A DNA stretch of 64,000 nucleotides from assembly GCF_024868665.1 (NCBI RefSeq), contig NC_079900.1:593318-657317 (forward strand), written 5' to 3'. Position 1 is the first letter of the stretch. Every line of letters starts with the position of its first letter. Below are positions 9,743 to 21,178 of the stretch, one piece after another. Under the pieces are notes generated by a model. The model did no database searches. It was not told where the DNA came from and saw only the letters and a list, made by a program, of their open reading frames with translations. This stretch comes from Triplophysa rosa (taxonomy: Eukaryota; Chordata; Actinopteri; Cypriniformes; Nemacheilidae). The position numbers and the translations under genes are program-made.

Positions 9743-10383
9743 CAGTTGTGCTCAAAAGTTTACACATCCCTTGAGGAATCTGGAAAAAGCTGAAACTTTT
9801 GGAAATATAAAAGGATTTTTGAAATTGAAGGTTTATTTTTAATTTAGTCCTGCCCTGAGCAAGTTATTTCACTAAAGAAATGTTAACATATAGTTCACAC
9901 TAAAGAATAATAACAGAATTTCTAAAAATAGCCCAGGGCAAAAGTTTACACGCCCCTTATTCTTAATACTGTATGATGTTACCTGCTCAATCAATGAGAG
10001 TTTTTATGTTTAGTCATAGTTGTTTAAGGGTTTTTTGTTTGTCATGAGTCATTAGACTGTCCACTGATCTTCAAAACAATCACCCAGGTCCGCCACAATC
10101 TTTGCTTTTTCAGCATTTCATGTCCAGCAGTAACTGTATGATGTTGAGATTCCTCTTTTTACACTGAGGACAACCAAGAGACTCATACGCAACTATTACA
10201 ATAGATAGAAACATCCAGTGCTGCCCACAAAGTCAACACTATTCATTTGAAGTCGGGTGGGTGTAAACCTCTGAAAATGGTTTTGGTGTAAATTGTTATT
10301 GTTTCATTTATACATCTTTATTTTTGTCCTTCAGAAGATTTAAAAATACATAAAATGTTTTTCAGGAAATTAAATATTTTTTA
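9743..10383 (+). mobile_element. Tc1/mariner-like end (truncated)
   Basis: After a TA at 9741-9742 the sequence CAGTTGTGCTCAAAAGTTTA is a typical terminal repeat of a fish Tc1/mariner-type element. No matching right end is visible. A 30-base inverted repeat (10260-10291 with 10384-10416, GTTTACACC...) lies towards its end, where a Harbinger remnant begins. 9615-9740 before it continues the exon interrupted by the LTR element. Confidence 0.5.
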
Positions 10384-10385
10384 TT

Positions 10386-11064
10386 TTACACCAAAACCAT
10401 TTTCAGAGGTTTACACCCCAGTTTCAGGCACATGTTATGCAGAATGCAACAAGCTGTGACTGCAGAAGAAATGTTCTTCTCATCTGTCATGTGCAAACAT
10501 CTGAGTCTCCTGAATTTAGTTTTTAATATACCAAATGCATGCTCAATTACTACACGAGCAGAATTCAGTTTCTGATTCATCCGTCTCTGTCTGACAGTCA
10601 TGTGGCCATTGTCCCTTTATGGCTTCATTAGCTGAAGCAAAAGAGGGTATGCAGAGTCACCAATTGCATGCCCTCCGGAACCAGGGAATGTGGATCTTCC
10701 TCAAGAAGGCGGCCTACCTCGGACAAACCAAACGCTCTTGAATCATGCCAGCTACCAGGGTGACCCACACTGACATGACAGAACCGCCGCTGTCTGTCAC
10801 AGAATCCTGTAAGTATAACAGAATAGAATTGCTTCCTATTGATGTAGGCCACAGGATTCTCACAGCGTGGTTTTATAATTGGCATCCATCAACTGCACAG
10901 ACAGTGTTAGGAAACCCAGCTGTTTCAAATCCTAACTGAGATATGTGCAGGGCTTGTCCTCTGGGCCAGAAGATGTAATGTGACAAATGATTTCTTACAA
11001 GAGAACAGAACTCATGGGGGTGTTTTGAAACTGTGGATTTGGTCAAGTTAAATCTGTCTGCCAC
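10386..11064 (-). pseudogene. PIF/Harbinger (HARBI1-like) transposase remnant, copy 1
   Basis: Three pieces in different frames read along one DDE_4-type transposase: MADRFNLTKSTVSKH (helix-turn-helix) up to CAVDGC; IIKPRCENPVAYINRKQFYS with GHPGSWHDSRAF; and GDSAYPLLLQL followed after a stop by VRQRRMNQKLNSARVVIEHA. At least two frameshifts (near 10875 and 10670) and one TAA separate the pieces, so no enzyme can be made. Such transposases normally act with a Myb-like partner; a decayed partner gene of this kind lies at 27394-28822, but belongs to another insertion. Confidence 0.75.
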
Positions 11065-11568
11065 TCCTCTATAGGACTCTTAGTTGGAAAGAGTCCATAG
11101 AGAGGCAAGTATACTGTTTGTCAGCGGCACCTTGGTCTGCTGTGTATTCATGTAGAAAGGGCCAAGTGCATTTATAAGATATGTATATTGTGACCCCCTC
11201 ACAAGGAGTTTGGGTCACATGAAAGGACTTTAATTGTTTATATTGTATTTATGGTTGCTATGTATTCATATAGTTTTTAGTGCTCTAATATATTACAATG
11301 AATGTCTATAAAAGTTGTTTTAAGGGGCAGTATAGGGTAGAGTTGCTATGGCAATTATTGCGCATCTTCACTATACACAGAGGACTGCCTGACTGAAGAC
11401 ACAATCTTGTTTCTCTCTTCTTTTTTATCAAAAGACATTTCTTATCTGTTAAGTTGACCTCTGAGACGCAGTCTGCAACAATGTACACACACACATAGAA
11501 TTATATTATACCACGGGGCTGTTGAATGCTTCAATCTGATTGGTTGACAAACGTTCTATGGGTATGCA
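11065..11568. other. Spacer with repeat fragments, no gene
   Basis: Contains CCACGGGGCTGTTGAATGCT, a common fish DNA-repeat fragment, just before the Tol2-like element. No open frame resembles a known protein. Confidence 0.4.
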
Positions 11569-12324
11569 CAGAGGTGTAAAGAGTACCTGAAACCATACTT
11601 AAGTAAAAGTACAGATACCTTGCAGTGAAAATTACTCCATTACACGTTACAAGTCACCAATTTAAAAATGACTTCAGTAAAAGTCTTCGAGTATCTGATT
11701 TTAACAGTACTTGAGTATTTTACTCATACTGAATGTAGGCTCAAAGCAGCACTAGTCCTCAACACTTAAGAGACACGTCAGTGAAAAACAAGAAACAGTT
11801 GATTGGTGAGGTGAGCAATCGCATTTATTTTCTTAAATCATAATAAGACTGAACACCTCAAAATTGCAACAAATCATGGCCGACACCATAACCTACATCT
11901 ATTACAAACACCCAGGTCTCATTTAAGCTCAAGTGCTCATAAGTAAGCCAACATTCTTCAAAAAGTTCTCTTCAATATAACGGATAAATAAAATAATGTT
12001 AGGTAAATTAAAAAGTGAAAGCCAGCGATTGTCAACTACCTGATAATGCACACGTATTCACATAAAGAAGTAAGGGCAAAATTCACAAGAAGTACCTTCA
12101 ATGCCCTTTAAATGGCAATGTTAATTCTTCTGTAGCAAAAATAAACTGCTGCAAAAAAAGATAGGTGCCATGCAAAATGTAATGTGTAATTGCATTAGTC
12201 ATTACAAATGTAGTGGAGTAAAGAGTACATATGTTCAAAAATGTAGTCAAGTAGAGAGTAAAAGTTGCTAATATCTTTAATACACAGTAACTAATTACAT
12301 TTACTCCAATACTTCACACCACTG
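11569..12324. mobile_element. Tol2-like non-autonomous hAT element, copy 1
   Basis: Starts CAGAGGTGTAAAGAGTACCT and ends with the imperfect inverse (..ACTTCACACCACTG). The end sequence and the subterminal CTTAAGTAAAAGTA motifs closely resemble Tol2 of medaka. Only about 756 bp, no transposase. The 8 bases either side do not match (GGTATGCA versus CCCAAAAC), so one flank was rearranged. Its right end interrupts the esterase fragment that follows. Confidence 0.65.
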
Positions 12325-12840
12325 CCCAAAACTCTTCCAGTTATTTATAAAAACTATATCATTCTGCAGGCACCACTCAGACAACCAGCCATTTAGTGAT
12401 GATAATCTGCTATAAATCTCATCACCACGATAAGCATTGAGGGGGCCAGAGAAGATTACAGTGTCTGACATCGTGCTTGAGAGCTCACACACCTCTTTAA
12501 TGTTATCTTTTGTGATCTCCGATTGACGGAGTCGAACATCATTTGTGCCGACGTGAATGACAATCTTACTGAATTTACGATTAGCCTTAGCCAGCACATT
12601 TAAATTTGACTTGATGTCAGGCGCTCTGGCTCCCGGTAAACATTGGACTATGGTGGCTGGTGCCTCTATGTTAACGTTCCGAACAATAGAATCACCGATA
12701 ACTAGGGCACTTTCAGCAGGTTTCTCAGTCGGTGCGTCACTGAGCGGGGCAAACCTGTTCGAGACTGTAATCGGAACGGTCGAGTGATGTTTTGTCCTGC
12801 GACTACGCCGTCTCACAGTCACGAAGTTTCCCAGCTGCGG
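12325..12840 (-). pseudogene. SGNH-esterase ORF1 fragment of a CR1/L2-type LINE, copy 1
   Basis: Minus-strand frame with SGNH hydrolase landmarks: VIGDSIVRNV (catalytic Ser block), CLPGARAPDI (Gly block), IVIHVGTND (Asn block), preceded by SNRFAPLSDAP. CR1- and L2-type retrotransposons carry such an esterase in ORF1, so this is most likely a LINE fragment. The C-terminal block with the catalytic Asp/His is cut off by the Tol2-like element after NNWKSFG. The upstream end is lost at the N at 12841. Confidence 0.7.
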
Positions 12841-12841
12841 N
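12841..12841. other. Single unknown base (assembly junction)
   Basis: The only N in the window. To its left the sequence continues the esterase fragment; to its right it jumps to a base-for-base match of 7091 onwards. Confidence 0.95.
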
Positions 12842-13728
12842 CCCAGTGTGCCACTCAGGTTACAACCCATTGCCCAGCATCTTTTTCTCAGTGTCCCCCT
12901 CCAGTGATTAGACATCATCCTGTCACGGAAAGCGTGGGAGAGAACCCAATTGCAGGCAGGCGAGGGAGACGAGGACTTAACAGACAAGACTTTATTCACA
13001 CAAAAACAGGGCAAAACAAAAGACCGCGATGGGGTACAAAACTGGGACAAGAAAAATAATAATGATAAATCACAAGACTCACTGAACACTAGACTAATAA
13101 ACACTAGACGGAGACTAAACTAACACTTACTACAAAAGACGAACGGCATCAGGAACAGGGAACATCCAACATGGAACGTGATCCAAATAGCTCTCACATG
13201 ATACAGTGAGAGTAGAGCACACACAACATCTTCGAACACGAACAACCACAATGAACGAGCAACGAGACAAGGGCTTTTGAACGGCAAGACAAACAAGGGA
13301 TAATGACACAAGGCAGGTGAAGGTAATGGAACACGGACGGGAAGCAATACGCGAAACGAGAGGGGCGGGGCCAATGACAAGACATGAGAAAACACATGAG
13401 AAGTAAAAACATGGACAACTCATGGTTTTCTCACATAAAACATAAGGCTTTGTCATGGCTCTGCTACAGGACCAAGAAAATCATGACTAAGTGAAGCAGA
13501 GCCTTGACAGAAGCGCCCCCCTTTAATGAACACCCCCAGGTGTTCACCAAGGGGTAGACTAACGAGACAGGGTAGACTGAGACAGAGACAAGACCGACTG
13601 GGTGACCGACAGGACAAGGCAAAACAAAGAAAACATGATCAATGGTAAACATGACAATACGATGACAGGACTAGGATGGGATAATAGAAATAACAAACAT
13701 GGGAGGGGGGGTGGGGCCAAACCAGAGT

Positions 13729-14283
13729 TCATGGGTGGTACAGTTCTAGTCCCCGCTTGCGCTTGAAAGCGCGGCGTTCCTGGGGAATGGGGGGGGGTAC
13801 AGTTCTTGGAGGTCCCAGGTTAGGCACCGGCTGGAAGGCCGGCCACCCAAGGCCGGAGGCCGACTGCATCGCCGGCTGAAACGCCGGCCGAGTCACCGGC
13901 CTGAAGACAGTCCGAGTGGCCGGCTGGTACACCGGCTTGACCAGACTGAAAGCCTGACTGGAAACCGGACTGACTCCCGGCTGTACCGGGCGGGAAGCCT
14001 GTACAGTCTCCGGCGGGACCGTAGGCTGGACCACTGGACTCGACACCTGACTGGACTCCAGACTGTACGCCGGACTGGACATCGGACTGGACGCCGGCTG
14101 GATCACCGGACTGGACACCGGACTGGACATCAACTTGGACGCCGGCTCGATCACCGGACTGGACGCCGGCTCGATTACTGGACTGGATGCCGGCTGCACC
14201 GGAGTGGTAGCCGGCTGCATAGAATGGTACGTTCCCCCGTGACACTCCTTCCTCCTTTTCCGCACCGCTGGGTCTGCAGCCAT
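13729..14283 (-). CDS. Pro/Ser-rich repeat ORF, copy 2
   Basis: 184 residues, same repeats as the frame at 7995-8531. The extra G in the run near 13791 moves the end into another frame, so the protein finishes ..IPQERRAFKRKRGLELYHP instead of ..FPRNAALSSASGD. The basic tail RRAFKRKR is therefore unique to this copy or to this reading of the homopolymer. Function unknown. Confidence 0.4.
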   Translation of the reverse strand: MAADPAVRKRRKECHGGTYHSMQPATTPVQPASSPVIEPASSPVIEPASKLMSSPVSSPVIQPASSPMSSPAYSLESSQVSSPVVQPTVPPETVQASRPVQPGVSPVSSQAFSLVKPVYQPATRTVFRPVTRPAFQPAMQSASGLGWPAFQPVPNLGPPRTVPPPIPQERRAFKRKRGLELYHP

Positions 14284-14376
14284 CTTTGGCGGACCCGTGG
14301 GGACTGGAGGTAGTTCAGCATTGGGGGAACCCCCAGACGACGTTCCCGAGTCCTTCCCTCCCCACTCGCCACGGTT

Positions 14377-14799
14377 TCAGCCAGGGGAACCGGGAACCGT
14401 GGAGCTCCAGCCAGAGGGTACTGAGTCCCCCCGGGCAGCGGCAGTCAGGACGAGACCCCCCGGGACGCTCGACCGTGGAGCGGAAGTTCCAAATGGAACC
14501 CCACTCCCGGGATCATCCCGGTTGGCCACGTATCTGACCATATCCGCGAACCCGAGAGGAGCCAGCAGCCTCTTCTCCAGCGGTGTGAGGCGCCGGGTGA
14601 GGCAGCAGTTGAAGATCGTCTTCAACTCTGCGTCATTGAACCCGGTCGCCTCTGCCACCGCCGAGAATGCTCTGGCGAACTCCAGGTCCCCATAACTCCC
14701 CTGACGGAACCCCAGTAGCAAGTGGGCTAGGCCGGATCAGGGGGACGACGCCTTGCCGTCCTTGGGAGCCACCTGCTGGGTTCGATTGGGCTCGTTCAT
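14377..14799 (-). pseudogene. Gag-like ORF with in-frame stop, copy 2
   Basis: Same structure and same TGA as 8625-9047, with only isolated substitutions (for example TPLEKR for TPQEKR). Confidence 0.45.
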
Positions 14800-15494
14800 T
14801 CTGTCACGGAAAGCGTGGGAGAGAACCCAATTGCAGGCAGACGAGGGAGACGAGGACTTAACAGAAAAGAACCGCGATGGGGTACAAAACTGGGACGAGA
14901 AAAATAATAATGATAAATCACAAGACTCACTGAACACTAGACTAATAAACACTAGACGGAGACTAAACTAACACTTACTACAAAAGACGAACGGCATCAG
15001 GAACAGGGAACATCCAACATGGAACGTGATCCAAATAGCTCTCACAAGATACAGTGAGAGTAGAGCACACACAACAGCTTCGAACACGAACAACCACAAT
15101 GAACGAGTAACGAGACAGAGAAGACGAGGGCTTTTGAAGGGCAAGACAAACGAGGGATAATGACACAAGGCAGGTGAAGGTAATGGAACACGGACGGGAA
15201 GCAATACGCGAAACGAGAGGGGCGGGGCCAATGACAAGACACGAGAAAACACATGAGAAGTAAAAACATGGACAACTCATGGTTTTCTCACATAAAACAT
15301 AAGGCTTTGTCATGGCTCTGCTACAGGACCAAGAAAATCATGACTAAGTGAAGCAGAGCCATGACATCATCCAACATCCCATGTCGACTCTTCTGTTGAA
15401 ACAAGGAAAATAAAGCTTCCACAACAAGCCTCACAAACACACAATTCTGAATTCATATACAAACAGTTAGAATGTCAAGAAAACCAACAAGGTA

Positions 15495-16135
15495 CAGTTG
15501 TGCTCAAAAGTTTACACATCCCTTGAGGAATCTGGAAAAAGCTGAAACTTTTGGAAATATAAAAGGATTTTTGAAATTGAAGGTTTATTTTTAATTTAGT
15601 CCTGCCCTGAGCAAGTTATTTCACTAAAGAAATGTTAACATATAGTTCACACTAAAGAATAATAACAGAATTTCTAAAAATAGCCCAGGGCAAAAGTTTA
15701 CACGCCCCTAATTCTTAATACTGAATGATGTTACCTGCTCAATCAATGAGAGTTTTTATGTTAAGTCATAGTTGTTTAAGGGTTTTTTGTTTGTCATGAG
15801 TCATTAGACTGTCCACTGATCTTCAAAACAATCACCCAGGTCCGCCACAATCTTTGCTTTTTCAGCATTTCATGTCCAGCAGTAACTGTATGATGTTGAG
15901 ATTCCTCTTTTTACACTGAGGACAACCAAGAGACTCATACGCAACTATTACAATAGATAGAAACATCCAGTGCTGCCCACAAAGTCAACACAATTCATTT
16001 GAAGTCGGGTGGGTGTAAACCTCTGAAAATGGTTTTGGTGTAAATTGTTATTGTTTCATTTATACATCTTTATTTTTGTCCTTCAGAAGATTTAAAAATA
16101 CATAAAATGTTTTTCAGGAAATTAAATATTTTTTA
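15495..16135 (+). mobile_element. Tc1/mariner-like end, copy 2
   Basis: Duplicate of 9743-10383, beginning CAGTTGTGCTCAAAAG after a TA at 15493-15494. A few substitutions distinguish the copies. Confidence 0.5.
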
Positions 16136-16137
16136 TT

Positions 16138-16816
16138 TTACACCAAAACCATTTTCAGAGGTTTACACCCCAGTTTCAGGCACATGTTATGCAGAATGCA
16201 ACAAGCTGTGACTGCAGAAGAAATGTTCTTCACATCTGTCATGTGCAAACATCTGAGTCTCCTGAATTTAGTTTTTAATATACCAAATGCATGCTCAATT
16301 ACTACACGAGCAGAATTCAGTTTCTGATTCATCCGTCTCTGTCTGACAGTCATGTGGCCATTGTCCCTTTATGGCTTCATTAGCTGAAGCAAAAGAGGGT
16401 ATGCAGAGTCACCAATTGCATGCCCTCCGGAACCAGGGAATGTGGATCTTCCTCAAGAAGGCGGCCTACCTCGGACAAACCAAACGCTCTTGAATCATGC
16501 CAGCTACCAGGGTGACCCACACTGACATGACAGAACCGCCGCTGTCTGTCACAGAATCCTGTAAGTATAACAGAATAGAATTGCTTCCTATTGATGTAGG
16601 CCACAGGATTCTCACAGCGTGGTTTTATAATTGGCATCCATCAACTGCACAGACAGTGTTAGGAAACCCAGCTGTTTCAAATCCTAACTGAGATATGTGC
16701 AGGGCTTGTCCTCTGGGCCAGAAGATGTAATGTGACAAATGATTTCTTACAAGAGAACAGAACTCATGGGGGTGTTTTGAAACTGTGGATTTGGTCAAGT
16801 TAAATCTGTCTGCCAC
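16138..16816 (-). pseudogene. PIF/Harbinger transposase remnant, copy 2
   Basis: Same broken frames as 10386-11064, with IIKPRCENPVAY, GHPGSWHDSRAF and VVIEHAFGILKTKFRRL in three pieces. One change visible (TDVKN for TDEKN). Non-functional. Confidence 0.75.
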
Positions 16817-17320
16817 TCCTCTATAGGACTCTTAGTTGGAAAGAGTCCATAGAGAGGCAAGTATACTGTTTGTCAGCGGCACCTTGGTCTGCTGTGTATT
16901 CATGTAGAAAGGGCCAAGTGCATTTATAAGATATGTATATTGTGACCCCCTCACAAGGAGTTTGGGTCACATGAAAGGACTTTAATTGTTTATATTGTAT
17001 TTATGGTTGCTATGTATTCATATAGTTTTTAGTGCTCTAATATATTACAATGAATGTCTATAAAAGTTGTTTTAAGGGGCAGTATAGGGTAGAGTTGCTA
17101 TGGCAATTATTGCGCATCTTCACTATACACAGAGGACTGCCTGACTGAAGACACAATCTTGTTTCTCTCTTCTTTTTTATCAAAAGACATTTCTTATCTG
17201 TTAAGTTGACCTCTGAGACGCAGTCTGCAACAATGTACACACACACATAGAATTATATTATACCACGGGGCTGTTGAATGCTTCAATCTGATTGGTTGAC
17301 AAACGTTCTATGGGTATGCA

Positions 17321-18076
17321 CAGAGGTGTAAAGAGTACCTGAAACCATACTTAAGTAAAAGTACAGATACCTTGCAGTGAAAATTACTCCATTACACGTT
17401 ACAAGTCACCAATTAAAAAATGACTTCAGTAAAAGTCTTCGAGTATCTGATTTAAACAGTACTTGAGTATTTTACTCATACTGAATGTAGGCTCAAAGCA
17501 GCACTAGTCCTCAACACTTAAGAGACACGTCAGTGAAAAACAAGAAACAGTTGATTGGTGAGGTGAGCAATCGCATTTATTTTCTTAAATCATAATAAGA
17601 CTGAACACCTCAAAATTGCAACAAATCATGGCCGACACCATAACCTACATCTATTACAAACACCCAGGTCTCATTTAAGCTCAAGTGCTCATAAGTAAGC
17701 CAACATTCTTCAAAAAGTTCTCTTCAATATAACGGATAAATAAAATAATGTTAGGTAAATTAAAAAGTGAAAGCCAGCGATTGTCAACTACCTGATAATG
17801 CACACGTATTCACATAAAGAAGTAAGGGCAAAATTCACAAGAAGTACCTTCAATGCCCTTTAAATGGCAATGTTAATTCTTCTGTAGCAAAAATAAACTG
17901 CTGCAAAAAAAGATAGGTGCCATGCAAAATGTAATGTGTAATTGCATTAGTCATTACAAATGTAGTGGAGTAAAGAGTACATATGTTCAAAAATGTAGTC
18001 AAGTAGAGAGTAAAAGTTGCTAATATCTTTAATACACAGTAACTAATTACATTTACTCCAATACTTCACACCACTG
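17321..18076. mobile_element. Tol2-like non-autonomous hAT element, copy 2
   Basis: Duplicate of 11569-12324 with the same ends and the same mismatched flanks, so it moved as part of the larger block. Confidence 0.65.
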
Positions 18077-18455
18077 CCCAAAACTCTTCCAGTTATTTAT
18101 AAAAACTATATCATTCTGCAGGCACCACTCAGACAACCAGCCATTTAGTGATGATAATCTGCTATAAATCTCATCACCACGATAAGCATTGAGGGGGCCA
18201 GAGAAGATTACAGTGTCTGACATCGTGCTTGAGAGCTCACACACCTCTTTAATGTTATCTTTTGTGATCTCCGATTGACGGAGTCGAACATCATTTGTGC
18301 CGACGTGAATGACAATCTTACTGAATTTACGATTAGCCTTAGCCAGCACATTTAAATTTGACTTGATGTCAGGCGCTCTGGCTCCCGGTAAACATTGGAC
18401 TATGGTGGCTGGTGCCTCTATGTTAATGTTCCGAACAATAGAATCACCGATAACT
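18077..18455 (-). pseudogene. SGNH-esterase ORF1 fragment of a LINE, copy 2
   Basis: Same esterase blocks as copy 1 (VIGDSIVRN, GARAPDI, HVGTND) but cut on its upstream side at GATAACTA, directly before the CCCAGC-ended element. It therefore lacks the SNRFAPLSDAP part present in copy 1. Confidence 0.7.
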
Positions 18456-18469
18456 ACCCAGCTAACATA

Positions 18470-20039
18470 CACTGCGTTCCAAATTATTATGCAAATGATA
18501 TCTTTCTCTGGTTTTCCTAATTTGTCGATGCAAATGACAGTCAGTATAATTTTCAAGTAATCAACAGTTAGGGTACATTTGGAATTTTATTGAACAAACC
18601 TCCCACTGACAACAGTATTTATTTAAAAAATGAAAAACTCAAAATGCACTGTTCCAAATTATTATGCACAACAGAGTTTGAAAACATTTCATAGGTTGTA
18701 AAAAACTGAAAATGGTCATTTGTTGAATTTGCAGCATTAGGAGGTCATATTTACTGAAATCAAAAGCTATTTCAATCAAAAACATCCTAACAGGGCAAGT
18801 TACATGTTAACATAGGACCCCTTCTTTGATATCACCTTCACAATTCTTGCATCCATTGAACTTGTGAGTTTTTGGATAGTTTCTGATTGAATTTCTTTGC
18901 AGGATGTCAGAATAGCCTCCCAGAGCTGCTGTTTTGATGCTAACTGCCTCCCACCATCATAGATCTTTCGCTTGAGGATGCTCCAAAGGTTCTCAATAGG
19001 GTTGAGGTCAGGGGAGGATGGTGGCCACACCATGAGTTTCTCTCCTTTTATGCCCATAGCAGCCAATGACACAGAGGTATTCTTTGCAGCATGAGATGGT
19101 GCATTGTCATGCATGAAGATGATTTTGCTACGGAAGGCATGGTTCTTCTTTTTGTACCATGGAAGAAAGTGCTCAGTCAGAAACTCTACATACCTTGCAG
19201 AGTTCATTTTCACACCTTCAGGGACCCTAAAGGGGCCCACCAGCTGTCTCCCCATGATTCCAGCCCAAAACATGACTCCGCCACCTCCTTGCTGACGTCG
19301 CAGCCTTGTTGGGACATGGTGGCCATCCACCAACCATCCACTACTCCATCCATCTGGACCATCCAGGGTTGCACGGCACTCATCAGTAAACAAGACTGTT
19401 TGAAAATTAGTCTTCATGTATGTGTGGGCCCACTGCAACCGTTTCTGCTTGTGAGCATTGATTAGGGGTGGCCGAATAGTAGGTTTATGCACAACTGCAA
19501 GCATCTGGAGGATCCTACACCTTGAGGTTTTCGGGACTCCCGAAGCACCAGCAGCTTCAAATACCTGTTTGCTGCTTTGCAATGGCATTTTTGCAGCTGC
19601 TCTCTTAATCCGATGAATTTGTCTGGAAGAAACCTTCCTCATTCTGCCTTTATCTGCACGAACCCTTCTGTGCTCTGAATCAGTCACAAATGTCTTCACA
19701 GTACGATGATCTCGCTTAAGTTTTCGTGAAATATCTAATGTTTTCATACCTTGTCCAAGACATTGCACTATTTGACGCTTTTCGGCAGCAGACAGATCCT
19801 TTTTCTTTCCCATATTGCTTGAAACCTGTGGCCTGCTTAATAATGTGGAACGTCCTTCTTAAGTAGTTTTCCTTTAATTGGGCTCACCTGGCAAACTACT
19901 TATCACAGGTGTCTGAGATTGATTTCAGTGATCCAAAGAGCACTGAGACACAATACCATCCATAAGTTTAATTGAACAATATAAAATTAAATGTTTACGA
20001 CAGTTAAATCCAATTTGCATAATAATTTGGAACGCAGTG
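18470..20039 (-). mobile_element. Complete Tc1-family transposon
   Basis: 1,570 bp bounded by TA dinucleotides (18468-18469 and 20040-20041). The ends are inverted repeats: CACTGCGTTCCAAATTATTA on the left and its reverse complement on the right. A single uninterrupted transposase gene fills the middle on the minus strand. Intact ends plus an intact gene suggest a young copy. Confidence 0.9.
18800..19813 (-). CDS. Tc1-family transposase, intact
   Basis: 337 residues, the usual length for Tc1 transposases. N-terminal paired-like helix-turn-helix DNA-binding region (KKKDLSAAEKRQIVQCLGQ.. to about residue 110), then the DDE catalytic domain: first Asp in VLFTDECRATLDG, second Asp in IIFMHDNAPSH, Glu in DLNPIENLWS. 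By my count 37 residues separate the second Asp and the Glu, i.e. a DD37E arrangement rather than the common DD34E, which fits the TRT-type lineage described from vertebrates. A Gly-rich box (QGGGGVMFWAG) is present. It would cut and paste its own element in the nucleus, with TA target sites. No stop or frameshift seen; activity is not shown. Confidence 0.92.
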   Translation of the reverse strand: MGKKKDLSAAEKRQIVQCLGQGMKTLDISRKLKRDHRTVKTFVTDSEHRRVRADKGRMRKVSSRQIHRIKRAAAKMPLQSSKQVFEAAGASGVPKTSRCRILQMLAVVHKPTIRPPLINAHKQKRLQWAHTYMKTNFQTVLFTDECRATLDGPDGWSSGWLVDGHHVPTRLRRQQGGGGVMFWAGIMGRQLVGPFRVPEGVKMNSARYVEFLTEHFLPWYKKKNHAFRSKIIFMHDNAPSHAAKNTSVSLAAMGIKGEKLMVWPPSSPDLNPIENLWSILKRKIYDGGRQLASKQQLWEAILTSCKEIQSETIQKLTSSMDARIVKVISKKGSYVNM

Positions 20040-21014
20040 TAAGGCTGGCAGACCAGTGGCGGTCCACCGGCGGGAGCCAACTGCGGGCCACCGGCTTTTT
20101 GCTCATCATTTTCCAGCGGTCCACCGGCAGCAGCTGCCATATTTCCACCGGTGGTCCACTGCTAAGCCGCTGGTTTATCATTCATGTTTGCAGGCGGTTT
20201 ATAATCGTTAAATCACGCTAACCAAAATGTCATTCAACACAAAAACCAATGTTCAATAACAACTGCAAATTTAATATTTTAACAGATTAAATACACAAAT
20301 GCATTACATTTATCAGACCAACACACAAATACAGTATTTGTACCCATATGGAAGTTATCCATGTTTTTTACAGCATTTGCAGTAAGACCATACAAAATCT
20401 ACTACAATGATTGATTGTTGTAGCAAAACCACAATAACTATGACATTACTACAACATATAGAAAACCTATACAGACTTTCACCATGGTTTCAAAAGCATC
20501 AGAACCATTTTTAAAACCTTGATTTGAAAAAAGAAAGAAAATATGATTACATGGTTGCAGTGTTACATAGTAAAACCCAGGATAGCTGTCGTATAAGGGT
20601 ATAGATCTTAACAATGCATATCATTTCAAAGCAGCTTAAAAATGCATGTTTCAATGTTACAATCAAAAAACATATCCTTTAATCAGCCAGAGGTGGCTGT
20701 GACTCACTGAGAAACAACAAAGTGATGTTCATATCACAATAGCTCTAAGACAATACAAGGCATGTATTTAAAGTAATGTTCAGTTAAACAGGCAATATTA
20801 TTATAGGTTAAGTTTGCAGATTTTCAACCCATATCAGCCATTTTTTTGTGGACAAGTAAATGGGAATATCTCAGTAAGTAACTAAAAAAATAAGGGTAAA
20901 CATTGTCCATTTACATATACGGCCATTATTGTAACAATACAAAGTGGATTGACAATCAGCAAACTTACACTTTCATAGGCAGTGCAATCAGACAGTGATG
21001 ACAATATTTGGCAG

Positions 21015-21167
21015 GTTTTTTGCCTTTATTTGTACAGTATAGTATGAGAGAGGACAGGAAGTGAAGTGGGAGAGAGAAGGGGGTGGGGTCGGGAAAGTAC
21101 CATGAGCCGGGAATCAAACTCGGGTCGCCCAGAGTAAACCACTGCCCACGAGGCTATCAGCTCCTAC
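21015..21167 (-). mobile_element. tRNA-derived SINE
   Basis: Read on the minus strand, a tRNA-like head carries an A-box-like GATAGCCTCGTGGGCAGTGG and a B box GAGTTTGATTCCCGGC, followed by a CT-rich body and a TAAA-type tail. An 11-bp direct repeat ATATTTGGCAG flanks it (21004-21014 and 21168-21178), the mark of retroposition. It would be moved by a partner LINE. Confidence 0.75.
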
Positions 21168-21178
21168 ATATTTGGCAG

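Larger units (their letters stand above)
12921..15366 (-). mobile_element. Non-autonomous LTR retrotransposon, copy 2
   Basis: LTRs at 12921-13509 and 14802-15366 with the same TCATCC flanks and the same indel differences between the two LTRs as copy 1. Sharing of insertion site and LTR differences shows this is the same insertion duplicated with its surroundings, not a second transposition. Confidence 0.8.
12842..18453 (+). repeat. Second copy of the 7091-12702 block (about 5.6 kb direct repeat)
   Basis: Collinear with 7091-12702 at an offset of 5751 bp, becoming 5752 after a one-G difference in a homopolymer near 8040/13791. Only scattered substitutions are seen over 5.6 kb. Identity ends at ..GATAACTA, after which copy 1 continues the esterase frame and copy 2 enters a CCCAGC-ended element. 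The copy starts exactly at the N. It may be a real tandem duplication or two alleles placed in series by the assembler. Contents are listed separately. Confidence 0.9.

Noticed and set aside
12301..13104. 267-codon frame joining LTR sequence to the esterase fragment
   Set aside because: It crosses the N at 12841 and unrelated sequences; the join is an assembly artefact or chance.
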